From the NCBI GenBank assembly GCA_910587175.1, contig CAJULH010000012.1:1-8166 (forward strand): 8,166 nucleotides of DNA, given 5' to 3'. The DNA comes from Candidatus Gastranaerophilales bacterium. GTDB taxonomy: Bacteria; Cyanobacteriota; Vampirovibrionia; Gastranaerophilales; Gastranaerophilaceae. A program made the position numbers and the translations under genes. Numbering within the stretch: position 1 is the stretch's first letter; each line of letters starts with the position of its first letter. The notes beneath the pieces were generated by a model. That model made no database searches, was not told the origin of the DNA, and was given only the letters and a program-made list of their open reading frames with translations. Positions 1 to 6,059 of this stretch are shown here, one piece after another.

Positions 1-212
1 TCTTCCCCGGATACCGTCCTCAGTTCTACATCAGAACAACTGACGTAACCGGTTCAATCAAATTCGACGGCGAAATGGTAATGCCTGGTGATAACGTAGT
101 AATGGACGTTGAACTTATCGCTCCTGTTGCTATTGAACAAGGTATGAGATTCGCTATCCGTGAAGGCGGCAGAACAGTTGGCGCCGGCGTTGTAGACAAA
201 ATTATTGAATAA
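1..212 (+). CDS. tuf: Elongation factor Tu, C-terminal end (5'-truncated by window edge)
   Basis: EF-Tu is the GTPase that delivers aminoacyl-tRNA to the ribosomal A site. Only the last 69 codons are present, starting at base 3 in frame and ending with TAA at 210-212. They cover most of the C-terminal beta-barrel (domain 3). Visible hallmarks are GYRPQFY followed by RTTDVTG near the start, MVMPGDN in the middle, and MRFAIREGGRTVGAGVV close to the end, which are nearly invariant in the family. The GTPase domain lies upstream of the window. Codons are more GC-rich (GGC, GCC, ATC, CGT) than in the following genes, as expected for a very highly expressed gene. A strong terminator follows 30 nt downstream, so this is the last gene of its transcript; there is no rpsJ immediately after it as in the classic str operon. 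Confidence 0.95.
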   Translation, partial: FPGYRPQFYIRTTDVTGSIKFDGEMVMPGDNVVMDVELIAPVAIEQGMRFAIREGGRTVGAGVVDKIIE

Positions 213-241
213 TTTTATTCTGCAAACCGGATAAATGTTTT

Positions 242-280
242 AAAAACTCCTTGAATATCAAAAATTCAAGGAGTTTTTAT
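242..280 (+). terminator. Rho-independent terminator of tuf
   Basis: A perfect 15-bp inverted repeat has arms at 242-256 and 264-278 with a 7-nt loop (ATCAAAA). The core CTCCTTGAAT pairs with ATTCAAGGAG, and the right arm ends in TTTTT. The arms begin with AAAAA, so the element could also stop transcription on the opposite strand. It isolates tuf from the downstream genes. Confidence 0.88.
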
Positions 281-370
281 ATTGAGATCACACATTGTAA
301 AATTAAATAAAAAATAAAACGGGCAATTTTATTGTATTATAAGTTTGTATTACAACCAGGAGACAAACTG

Positions 371-716
371 ATGGATATTTACGAAGCAATTTATGGAAGA
401 AGGGTTACAAGGAATTTTAAAGAAACAGTCATTCCCGATGAAATATTAAAAAAGATAATTAACGCAGGACTGCAAGCCCCGACCCATGACCATTTAAGAA
501 ACTGGGAATTTGTAATCCTGAAAAACAGAGAAGATAAGGAAAACGCCCTTCAGTTCGTAAGGCAAGGAGTAGAACCCACACTTGAAATATTAAAAAGAAC
601 CCTAAAAGACGGTACTCCGCAGCAAAAAATGTATGCTGCTGCAATGCCGAGACAATATTCAGGTTGAACAAATACAATATACCGCAGATGAAAAAATGCA
701 TTTCGGCAGGTGGTAA
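371..716 (+). pseudogene. Nitroreductase-family protein, broken by internal deletion and frameshift
   Basis: The nitroreductase family comprises FMN-dependent NAD(P)H oxidoreductases. Translation most plausibly starts at ATG 371, with AGGAGA at 358-363 and a 7-nt spacer, rather than at an in-frame TTG at 332. The first 98 residues look functional: the FMN-phosphate loop RRVTRNF (residues 10-16) and the second flavin-contact motif APTHDHLRNW (36-45). The frame then stops at TGA 665-667, just after PRQYSG. From about 663 the +1 frame continues as QVEQIQYTADEKMHFGRW and ends at TAA 714-716. That resembles a nitroreductase C-terminal tail, in which an aromatic residue near the end is typical. Together only about 115 residues remain, against roughly 170-200 usual, so the middle of the protein (substrate pocket, dimer core) is missing. 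The simplest reading is a pseudogene made by an out-of-frame internal deletion near 655-665. The alternatives are a 98-aa truncated product or an assembly error. Confidence 0.75.
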
Positions 717-759
717 TTATACAGGCATTGCCTTAATCATAATAATAAGCTTAATTTAA

Positions 760-783
760 AACCGGAAAATAATTTGTCCGGTT
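760..783. other. Short hairpin between nitroreductase remnant and gloA
   Basis: AACCGGA (760-766) pairs perfectly with TCCGGTT (777-783) around a 10-nt loop. No T-tract follows on the + strand (AGCGTC comes next), so it is not a good terminator in the direction of the flanking genes. On the - strand it is followed by TTAAATTA, a weak T-run. It may be a relic terminator or an mRNA structure upstream of gloA. The rest of 717-846 shows nothing else I can support. Confidence 0.3.
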
Positions 784-846
784 AGCGTCTTGCAAGGCAA
801 TTTTTTCCATGGTTTAAATAAGAAAGGAAATTTAGGAGGTTTTAAA

Positions 847-1242
847 ATGAAATTTTTACATTCAATGATAAGGGTAAAAAATATTGAAAAATCACTGGAT
901 TTTTACCAGAATGTTCTTGGATTGAAAATTTTAGACAAAAAAACTTTGGATGACTGCGAACTGTATTTCCTTGCAGAATATGAAGGAGCTCCGGAGATTG
1001 AGCTTACAAATAATTTTGAAACACCCGAAAACGGTTATGAAAATGGAAACTGTTTCGGGCATTTTGCTTTTGCAACAAGCAATATGGATGATTTTACATC
1101 ACATCTTAAGGCTTTGGGATATGAATTTTTATATGAGCCGTATGAATTAAAACTAAAAGCTGCAGATGGAAACGAGAAAATCAAAAAAATAGCATTTATT
1201 AAAGACCCCGATGGAAACGAAATAGAGATTATTCAAAAATAG
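847..1242 (+). CDS. gloA: Lactoylglutathione lyase (glyoxalase I), VOC superfamily
   Basis: Glyoxalase I isomerises the hemithioacetal formed from methylglyoxal and a thiol (classically glutathione) to an S-lactoylthiol, the first step of cytosolic methylglyoxal detoxification. The start is ATG 847, preceded by a perfect AGGAGG at 834-839 with a 7-nt spacer; the frame is open further upstream to a TTG at 790, but that start has no ribosome-binding site. The 131-residue product matches the single-domain bacterial enzyme (E. coli GloA has 135). It opens with the family signature HSMIRV followed by KSLDFYQNVLGLK, and ends with FIKDPDGNEIEII. The four expected metal ligands are all there: His5, Glu52 (in PEIEL), His72 (in FGHFAF) and Glu127 (in EIEII). 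This short form resembles the E. coli-type Ni/Co enzyme. The metal and the thiol used in this organism cannot be read from sequence. The gene appears to stand alone. Confidence 0.9.
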   Translation: MKFLHSMIRVKNIEKSLDFYQNVLGLKILDKKTLDDCELYFLAEYEGAPEIELTNNFETPENGYENGNCFGHFAFATSNMDDFTSHLKALGYEFLYEPYELKLKAADGNEKIKKIAFIKDPDGNEIEIIQK

Positions 1243-1304
1243 TTCCCCGGAGGGGGTAAAAACTATACAAAAATAACTTTCAGAAGTTTTTATATTAAAA
1301 AGCT

Positions 1305-2123
1305 ATGAAAATTAACAGGATTAACACAAATTATGCTAACCCTGCATTTAAGGGAGGATGCACAGCCTTGCAGCACAAATTTGCAAATACATTTGCAAAT
1401 ATCGACGGCATTGGTGAAGGTGCAAGCATAGCTTTTGATTTTTTAGGAAAGGCTGTTGTTGTGCCTGCGGTTATAATGCTTGCAAGCAAGGAACCAAAGG
1501 AAAAGAAAGAATATTCTGCACTTAAAAATCCTGTTGCAGCTACAATACAGCTGGCACTTGAAGCACCTATATTATTTTTTGGCTCAAAAGCTATAGAAAA
1601 AGCAGCAAACAAGGGGCTCCTTGATAAGGGGCAAAACAAACAATACAACGAAAAATTCTTCAAAGACAGTTTTACATCCACCCTAAGAGATGCTGCTAAA
1701 GAGAACTCTGCCAGCGCCAAAAGAGCTGAAGAGCTCATAAACAATATTAATGTCAAGGGACTTACAAAAAAAATTGCTGAATCTGCAGAAGATTTGATTG
1801 AAACCCTGCCTGAAAAATCTAAAGACCTTGCAAAAAAAGCTTTTCAGGATTACAACACAGCGCACAGAAAACTATATCATCTGCAAAACAGATTATGCTT
1901 TGCTGCAGCAATAATCCTGACACCTCTTATATGTGCCCTTGAAAACAAACTCCATCCGATTGTAATGGATAAAATTTATGAAAAAGAATCTCTGAATGCA
2001 AATAAACACCAGCAGGCAAATGTCTTGAAACAAGAAGTCTGTTCAATGCAAAACGGGAAAGCATGGCAGTACATCTCAATCCATGCTTTTATTAAAAGTT
2101 TAAAGAAAGGCGCAGCACAATGA
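1305..2123 (+). CDS. Hypothetical membrane-associated protein with N-terminal NPAFKG motif
   Basis: I do not recognise a function. The product is 272 residues. The N-terminus reads MKINRINTNY then NPAFKG (residues 12-17); similar short N-terminal NPxFKG-type signatures recur, to my recollection, in many hypothetical proteins of Gastranaerophilales. Hydrophobic stretches lie at about 41-60 (with the VVVPAVIMLA core), 76-93 and 197-211 (CFAAAIILTPLIC). A charged, probably helical region rich in Lys, Glu and Ala spans about 95-190. No typical signal peptide or catalytic motif is visible. The start ATG at 1305 has no convincing Shine-Dalgarno sequence, only AT-rich DNA. The stop codon overlaps the ATG of the next gene (ATGA, 2120-2123), which implies a two-gene operon with coupled translation. 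Both products share the pattern of short N-terminal tag, paired hydrophobic segments and a late LTPLI motif, so they may be distant relatives or partners. Confidence 0.8.
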   Translation: MKINRINTNYANPAFKGGCTALQHKFANTFANIDGIGEGASIAFDFLGKAVVVPAVIMLASKEPKEKKEYSALKNPVAATIQLALEAPILFFGSKAIEKAANKGLLDKGQNKQYNEKFFKDSFTSTLRDAAKENSASAKRAEELINNINVKGLTKKIAESAEDLIETLPEKSKDLAKKAFQDYNTAHRKLYHLQNRLCFAAAIILTPLICALENKLHPIVMDKIYEKESLNANKHQQANVLKQEVCSMQNGKAWQYISIHAFIKSLKKGAAQ

Positions 2124-2644
2124 AGATTTCAAATGTACTTGCCAACATTGCAAATTCAAAATTTATGGTAAACCATATTCAAAAATGTGATGATGCGAAG
2201 TTTTTAACAAGAACGCTGCTTTTAACAAGTGTTGCAAAGGATGTATTTGCATACGGACTTCGCGTAAAAAACACCCTTGAAAACGATAAAATTCCTGAAG
2301 ACAAAAAGAAATTTTCAGCACATATGGATATGGCAACAGGAATTACAACAGCAGCCGTACAAATTGGCGCAGGCTTTTTGGTATCAAACGATAAACTTCA
2401 GACAAATATTGCAAATAAGCTTTTCAAACCAATTTTAAATGATAAGCGTGCATTTAACTCTGCAAAAACTTCTTTTAGTGCAATCTCAACCATGATTATA
2501 GCAACGCTTTTTGCAAAAAGAATTCTAACTCCTTTAATTGCAAGCAAAATGGTATATAAACTGGAACACAAAAACGACAATAAAAACGGCAACAATGCTA
2601 TAGGCAATAAAAACAATATTGAAACCAAAAACAAAAGCGTATAA
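2120..2644 (+). CDS. Hypothetical membrane-associated protein, partner of the preceding gene
   Basis: Function unknown. The protein has 174 residues; its ATG (2120) overlaps the upstream stop by 4 nt, with AAAGAAAGG (2103-2111) as a possible ribosome-binding site. A hydrophobic-amphipathic N-terminal stretch (about 28-45, with LLLTSVAK) is followed by a charged linker (50-68), a Gly/Ala-rich hydrophobic helix (about 70-89) and a stronger one at about 118-142 (STMIIATLFA then RILTPLI). The last 25 residues are a low-complexity Asn/Lys tail. The LTPLI...K.Y segment resembles one near residues 205-225 of the upstream protein (ILTPLI...DKIYEKE), which suggests a shared domain or ancestral duplication; this is an eye comparison, not an alignment score. 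The tight coupling suggests the two act together at the membrane. Confidence 0.78.
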   Translation: MKISNVLANIANSKFMVNHIQKCDDAKFLTRTLLLTSVAKDVFAYGLRVKNTLENDKIPEDKKKFSAHMDMATGITTAAVQIGAGFLVSNDKLQTNIANKLFKPILNDKRAFNSAKTSFSAISTMIIATLFAKRILTPLIASKMVYKLEHKNDNKNGNNAIGNKNNIETKNKSV

Positions 2645-2977
2645 GTTTTATTAAAAATTTGCTTTCACAAATGTTTTTAAAGATAATGAAAAAAGCTCCT
2701 GAGTGCTAAGGTTCAAGTGATTTTAGCAGAGCGGGCATATTTCAAATCGTCTGATGTTGCCAATTTTTTTGGTTAATTGCTGAATTAAAACTAATTTGAG
2801 GCTATTGCATTCTAAAGTGTACGTTAAAATGCAAAAATGAAACATGTGGAGTGCGGTTGTCTGGCTCTTTTTTGAATTTCAGTTTTTTACATCAAAGATA
2901 ATAAATTTATGCACATTAAACTAAACCCAGAAAAACAATGTACATACCTCAAAACAATCTTCTAATTGTAAAAAGAT
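2645..2977. other. Intergenic stretch of 333 bases without a supported gene
   Basis: Apart from the weak hairpin near its left end this stretch is AT-rich and has no convincing coding frame. Two small inverted repeats are visible. TGCTAA (2704-2709) pairs with TTAGCA (2723-2728) around a 13-nt loop, and GCATTCTAA (2807-2815) pairs with TTAAAATGC (2824-2832) with one mismatch. Tiny ATG frames (for example at 2909, 18 codons) have no ribosome-binding site. The stretch may be eroded DNA left by whatever event brought in the GC-richer fragment that starts near 2990. Confidence 0.55.
2653..2678 (+). terminator. Weak candidate terminator after the membrane gene pair
   Basis: AAAAATTTG (2653-2661) can pair with CAAAT-(G)-TTTT (2668-2677) around a 6-nt loop, with one bulged G and a T-run (2674-2678). 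It begins 8 nt after the stop codon, where a terminator is expected. The stem has only one G-C pair, so it is weak. Confidence 0.4.
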
Positions 2978-3265
2978 TTGTCAAAAAAGAAAAACTGCAG
3001 CAAGCTCTGTGACGAATATGCCGGTCACGGCACCCTGCAGTGCAACTGGGCTGGAGGCAGCTGCCCGGGCTCCTACAATGGCAACTGCAACCCGAACTGC
3101 CTATGGTCGTCTGACACAGTGGATGAAGACGCATCCTACCGGAGAGGATTTTGTTTATACACGCCAGGTTTTACCACGTCAGGTGTGTGTAATGAAACTG
3201 GTGGTAATGGTAAGTGTATTAATACCTGGACCTTTACTGTGCGCTGTGTCCTGGATTTGAAATAA
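2978..3265 (+). pseudogene. GC-richer, Cys-rich C-terminal fragment, FISUMP/C-type-lectin-like tail
   Basis: An open frame of 95 codons runs from TTG 2978 to TAA 3263-3265. There is no ATG, no Shine-Dalgarno site before the TTG, and an in-frame TAA at 2969-2971, so it looks like the 3' end of a gene that has lost its front. It carries ten cysteines and many Gly/Asn. The order ...CLWSSDT...YRRGFCL...FTVRCV at the C-terminus is reminiscent of Fibrobacter succinogenes major paralogous (FISUMP) or DUF1566/Lcl domains, which end in a similar W-S-S...VRC pattern; these are usually surface or extracellular domains. The match is from memory and only moderate. Between about 2995 and 3170 the DNA is clearly more GC-rich than its surroundings, hinting at transfer from another genome. 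A real terminator follows. A genuine small TTG-started protein cannot be excluded. Confidence 0.45.
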
Positions 3266-3275
3266 AATAGTCATG

Positions 3276-3305
3276 CCCGGAAAACTTATTTTCCGGGTAA
3301 TTTTT
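3276..3305 (+). terminator. Strong rho-independent terminator
   Basis: A perfect 9-bp stem, CCCGGAAAA (3276-3284) with TTTTCCGGG (3289-3297), closes a 4-nt CTTA loop and is followed by TAATTTTT. It lies 10 nt after the stop of the Cys-rich fragment and shields the protease gene from upstream transcription. Confidence 0.87.
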
Positions 3306-3414
3306 ATAATCTATTAAAATAAATGTAAAGTTTTGTAACATTTTTATTTAAAATTGAATTTATATACATTTTAAATACTTTATATATAAGTAAAGTGTTT
3401 AGAAGGAAATTCAG

Positions 3415-5421
3415 ATGTCCGGTGTATTTGGTTATAACAATGAAATTATGAATATCATTTCAAATGATTTCACAACAGAAACAGGTTCAAAAACAAAAGA
3501 ACGTTTAATGCAGGAATACGGTGAGCCTTTATTCGAAATCATTGCAAAGGCTGAATTTGGCGGAGACATGGTTGAGCTTTCAGGCGCACAGGAAAAAAGA
3601 ATTGCAAGTCTTGTAGATGATACTTTCGACTTTGCAGCACAAATGCTTGAACAAAAATACGAAGAATGGATGAATGACAGAAACTTTGCACCTTTCGGCT
3701 TTGGCAGAAAAGATAAATTTTCTTTTCTTAATGATGCAGAAAGACTCAATGGACTCTGGCAAAATAATACATCAGCAAGAACAACTGCAAAAAGAAGCAG
3801 CGCAAGAAGAAGTACAGCAAACAGTACAACAGAAAACAGAACCCAGGGAACTGTTATAAATAATGACGGATTACAGAGAATAGTAAATCTGAAAAATCAA
3901 ACAACTTCACAAATTGCTGACAATACAACCTTTAATCAGATACAGCCCGTTAATGAACAGGTTGAAAAAGACCCTCTCGAAGGAAAAACTCCCGAAGAAA
4001 AGAAGACAATTTTAGAACAATCAGCTCAAACCCACAGGGATAATATAACTAAAATTGCAAATGGCACAAGTGAAGCAGTACAAAATGTTGTAGCAAATAT
4101 GCAAAATGCCGAAGCAGCAATGAACCAGGCAATTGATAATGATGCTAATATTAACGATGAAGTAAAAGCTCAGGTTAAAGAAAGCCAATTAAATATAACA
4201 GCAAAATCACAAGAAATCTCTTCCAAAGAAGCTGAAATCGCTCAAACAGATGCTTCTATCACACAAACAGAAGGTGCTATTTCAAATCTTCAAAATGCAT
4301 TGAGCTCTCTTCCTTCACCATCAGGAAAAGAAGAAGATAAAGAAAAAGATGCAAAACTTGCTGCAAGAAAATCAGAACTTCAAAGCCAGATAGCAGCAAA
4401 ACAAGCAGAACTTGCACAACTACAGGCTCAAAAACAAGAACAGGAAGCTCAAAAAACCCAATTAGAAACAGAAAAAGGACAGCTTGAACAAAATAAAGAA
4501 CAAATCGAAGCAGAAGAATTAAAAGATGCAAGCCCGGCCACAAAAGCAGCAATTCAAGCTTACGAAAATGCAAGAACAAACGTTGAAACAACAAAAACAA
4601 ATGAACTTCAAAAAGCACAAAACGACCTTAATGATACTATTCAAAAATTAAACGAAGTTGAAGCTGAAATTGAACAACAAAAGAATGCAAGTGCAAATAC
4701 AAACTTTGACATTAACGGAATGATTGAAGCATTTGCACAGGGTCAAACCGGTGACTGCTGGTTATTATCAAGCTTGCAGGCACTAAGCAACTCTGAAGAA
4801 GGCAGAAAGTTATTACAAGATGCAGTTCAAATCAACGATGATGGCACATACACTGTAAAATTCAATGGTGCAGACTGGGCAATCAATATCACAGATGCAG
4901 ATTTAAGAGCAGCAAGAAACAGCGGACAATATTCAAGCGGTGATGATGATGTGCTTTTAATGGAAGTTGCAATGCAAAATTATTTAACCCAGGTAAGAAA
5001 CGGTCAGGTACAATCAGATTCAGCAAACATCAACGCTACTGCATCAGAAGGCGGTGCTAATCCTCTAAACAGCGGTAGAGCAACTGATTTACCATACCTT
5101 TTAACAGGAAAAACAGATTTTTCCGTAGGAAACAATACACAAGTTGATGAATTTTTGAACAAAATAGAAAATGGCAACAGCACTGCTTATGCTACAGTAA
5201 GTTTCGGTGCAGGCGCAAACTCTTCAATGAATACGCTTAATGCGGGTGCCGTAGTTACAGGTGCAGACGCATACACAGGTCATTTATGGAGCATAAAATC
5301 AGTAAGCGGAGATAATGTAACACTTATTAACCCTTGGAATTCAAGCCAGGAAATCGTTACAACAAGAGCAGAACTTGCAAGACAAAATACAGAATTTGTA
5401 TATCAGGATTTAGCAGCATAA
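3415..5421 (+). CDS. Coiled-coil protein with C-terminal calpain-like (C2) cysteine peptidase domain
   Basis: This is a predicted intracellular-type cysteine protease; its substrate is unknown. The start is ATG 3415 with AAGGA at 3403-3407 (7-nt spacer). Residues 1-118 are a non-repetitive, probably helical domain with no signal peptide or membrane segment. A Ser/Thr/Arg/Asn-rich linker follows (about 119-150). Residues about 195-428 are a long Gln/Glu/Lys/Ala-rich coiled coil interrupted by a Pro/Ser/Lys/Glu hinge near 299-312. The last 240 residues are a calpain-type papain-like fold: QGQTGDCWLLSSLQAL holds the oxyanion Gln442 and nucleophile Cys448, TGHLWSI gives the general base His623, and INPWN gives Asn639. 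All core residues are intact, so it should be active. Calcium dependence cannot be inferred, since no EF-hand or C2-like domain is visible. It appears monocistronic, with a terminator before it and another after it. Bacterial calpain relatives are patchily distributed, and a coiled-coil fusion of this form could act as a scaffolded or self-processing protease. Confidence 0.9.
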   Translation: MSGVFGYNNEIMNIISNDFTTETGSKTKERLMQEYGEPLFEIIAKAEFGGDMVELSGAQEKRIASLVDDTFDFAAQMLEQKYEEWMNDRNFAPFGFGRKDKFSFLNDAERLNGLWQNNTSARTTAKRSSARRSTANSTTENRTQGTVINNDGLQRIVNLKNQTTSQIADNTTFNQIQPVNEQVEKDPLEGKTPEEKKTILEQSAQTHRDNITKIANGTSEAVQNVVANMQNAEAAMNQAIDNDANINDEVKAQVKESQLNITAKSQEISSKEAEIAQTDASITQTEGAISNLQNALSSLPSPSGKEEDKEKDAKLAARKSELQSQIAAKQAELAQLQAQKQEQEAQKTQLETEKGQLEQNKEQIEAEELKDASPATKAAIQAYENARTNVETTKTNELQKAQNDLNDTIQKLNEVEAEIEQQKNASANTNFDINGMIEAFAQGQTGDCWLLSSLQALSNSEEGRKLLQDAVQINDDGTYTVKFNGADWAINITDADLRAARNSGQYSSGDDDVLLMEVAMQNYLTQVRNGQVQSDSANINATASEGGANPLNSGRATDLPYLLTGKTDFSVGNNTQVDEFLNKIENGNSTAYATVSFGAGANSSMNTLNAGAVVTGADAYTGHLWSIKSVSGDNVTLINPWNSSQEIVTTRAELARQNTEFVYQDLAA

Positions 5422-5439
5422 AAAATATTGAAAAGGATA

Positions 5440-5476
5440 AAAATAGTTTTTGAATATAATATTCAAAAACTATTTT
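5440..5476. terminator. Bidirectional terminator shared by the protease gene and the flagellar operon
   Basis: A perfect 17-bp inverted repeat has arms at 5440-5456 and 5460-5476 around a TAA loop. The outer ends are AAAATAG and CTATTTT, so each strand gets a T-run. It lies 18 nt after the protease stop, and its right arm overlaps the last codon bases and stop (5470-5472) of flgC, so the two convergent genes share it. The stem is AT-rich but long. Confidence 0.85.
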
Positions 5477-5913
5477 CCTATTTCAAGAGCTCTGTTTGCC
5501 ATGGTTTTTGCAATGGTAAGTACGCTGATACTTGCTTCATATGCTCTTTGTGCAAGCACAGCATCCGCCATATCCACCATAGGATTTACGTTTGAGGTTC
5601 TTATATACCCGTATTCATCCGCATCAGGGTGTCCGGGGCGATATATCCTCTCCCCTTCGGTCGGGTCTTCAACAAGTCCTGTAAACTGAACACCGCCTGA
5701 AAGAAAGGGGATTGTACCCACGCCAAATACATCCTCTTTCATCGTATTTAAAAGACCATGGAATGAAATATCTTCAGTTGCATTCAATACAGGAATTTTT
5801 CTTACATAATTTGGCGTATCCATATTTGCAATGTTTTTTGCAGCGGTTTCAATCCTTTTAGAGTGAACATTTATACCCTGTCTTCCTATATCAAAAGAAT
5901 CCATTATACTCAT
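5470..5913 (-). CDS. flgC: Flagellar basal-body rod protein FlgC
   Basis: FlgC is a proximal rod subunit of the flagellar basal body, exported through the flagellar type III apparatus and assembled in the periplasm. The 147-residue product is a little longer than usual (about 135-140). It has the rod-protein N-terminal helix with NIANMDTPNYVRK (28-39), then GLVEDPTEGERIYRPGHPDADEYGY split over about 79-103, which is the FlgC-specific core, and the C-terminal helix with NVNPMVDMADAVLAQRAYEA then IAKTMANRALEIGK. There is no cleavable signal peptide, as expected. The start at 5913 has AAAGG (5923-5927) 9 nt upstream; an alternative ATG is codon 4. It is the last gene of the operon, 146 nt after flgB, and ends inside a bidirectional terminator. 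The usual next gene, fliE, is absent here. The first motif is nearly identical to that in flgB at the DNA level. Confidence 0.94.
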   Translation of the reverse strand: MSIMDSFDIGRQGINVHSKRIETAAKNIANMDTPNYVRKIPVLNATEDISFHGLLNTMKEDVFGVGTIPFLSGGVQFTGLVEDPTEGERIYRPGHPDADEYGYIRTSNVNPMVDMADAVLAQRAYEASISVLTIAKTMANRALEIGK

Positions 5914-5955
5914 TTTATTATGCCTTTCTTTGGTTATTACCGCTTGCAGTTCTCT

Positions 5956-5995
5956 TGGGTGTTTTCATTTTTGTTTGTTTCGTTTGTACCGTCAC
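5956..5995 (+). repeat. Decayed copy of the 129-bp repeat in the flgB-flgC gap
   Basis: These 40 nt align without gaps to 8057-8096 of the tandem repeat at the right edge, with 30 identical positions counted by eye. Both begin TGGGTG, share TTTTGTT, GTTTCG and TTG in register, and end GTCAC. Most differences are C-to-T transitions in this copy, the pattern of an old neutral relic. It accounts for part of the 146-nt gap between two genes that are normally adjacent. Flanking matches are weaker (CTC before it, CAAG shortly after), so the true borders are uncertain. Confidence 0.6.
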
Positions 5996-6025
5996 TATTG
6001 CAAGATCGGTATACAGGTGTATTCA

Positions 6026-6052
6026 TTATCTGAGATTAATTACACCAATTTA
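6026..6052 (-). promoter_or_regulatory. Candidate sigma-28-like promoter before flgC
   Basis: On the - strand TAAATTGG (6052-6045) and TCAGATAA (6033-6026) are spaced by 11 nt, the geometry of the flagellar sigma-28 (FliA) consensus TAAAGTTT-N11-GCCGATAA; I count 5/8 and 6/8 matches. It would start transcription about 105 nt upstream of flgC. In AT-rich DNA a chance match is possible, so this is tentative. Confidence 0.3.
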
Positions 6053-6059
6053 CGTTTTA

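Noticed and set aside
1244..1291. Terminator after gloA (CCCCGGAGGGG and AAAAACT/AGTTTTT pairs)
   Set aside because: The first stem has 4 bp and no T-run, and the second closes a 20-nt loop with A-T-rich pairs; neither is convincing.
2701..2735. tRNA-like T-arm (GGTTCAAG within a TGCTAA/TTAGCA stem)
   Set aside because: The loop is too long, and no acceptor stem, anticodon arm or CCA end can be drawn around it.
2978..3265. Target (variable region) of a diversity-generating retroelement, because of the lectin-like C-terminus
   Set aside because: No reverse transcriptase, no template repeat and no accessory gene is visible in the window, and no second copy with adenine-specific differences exists here.
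3354..3386. Promoter of the protease gene (TTGAAT with TACTTT or TATATA downstream)
   Set aside because: Spacings of 16 and 21 nt with poor -10 matches; in such AT-rich DNA several equally good pairs can be drawn, so I cannot choose one.
4277..4618. Leucine-rich reverse frame opposite the coiled coil
   Set aside because: Leu/Phe/Val richness is the expected reverse complement of Gln/Glu/Lys codons; not a membrane protein gene.
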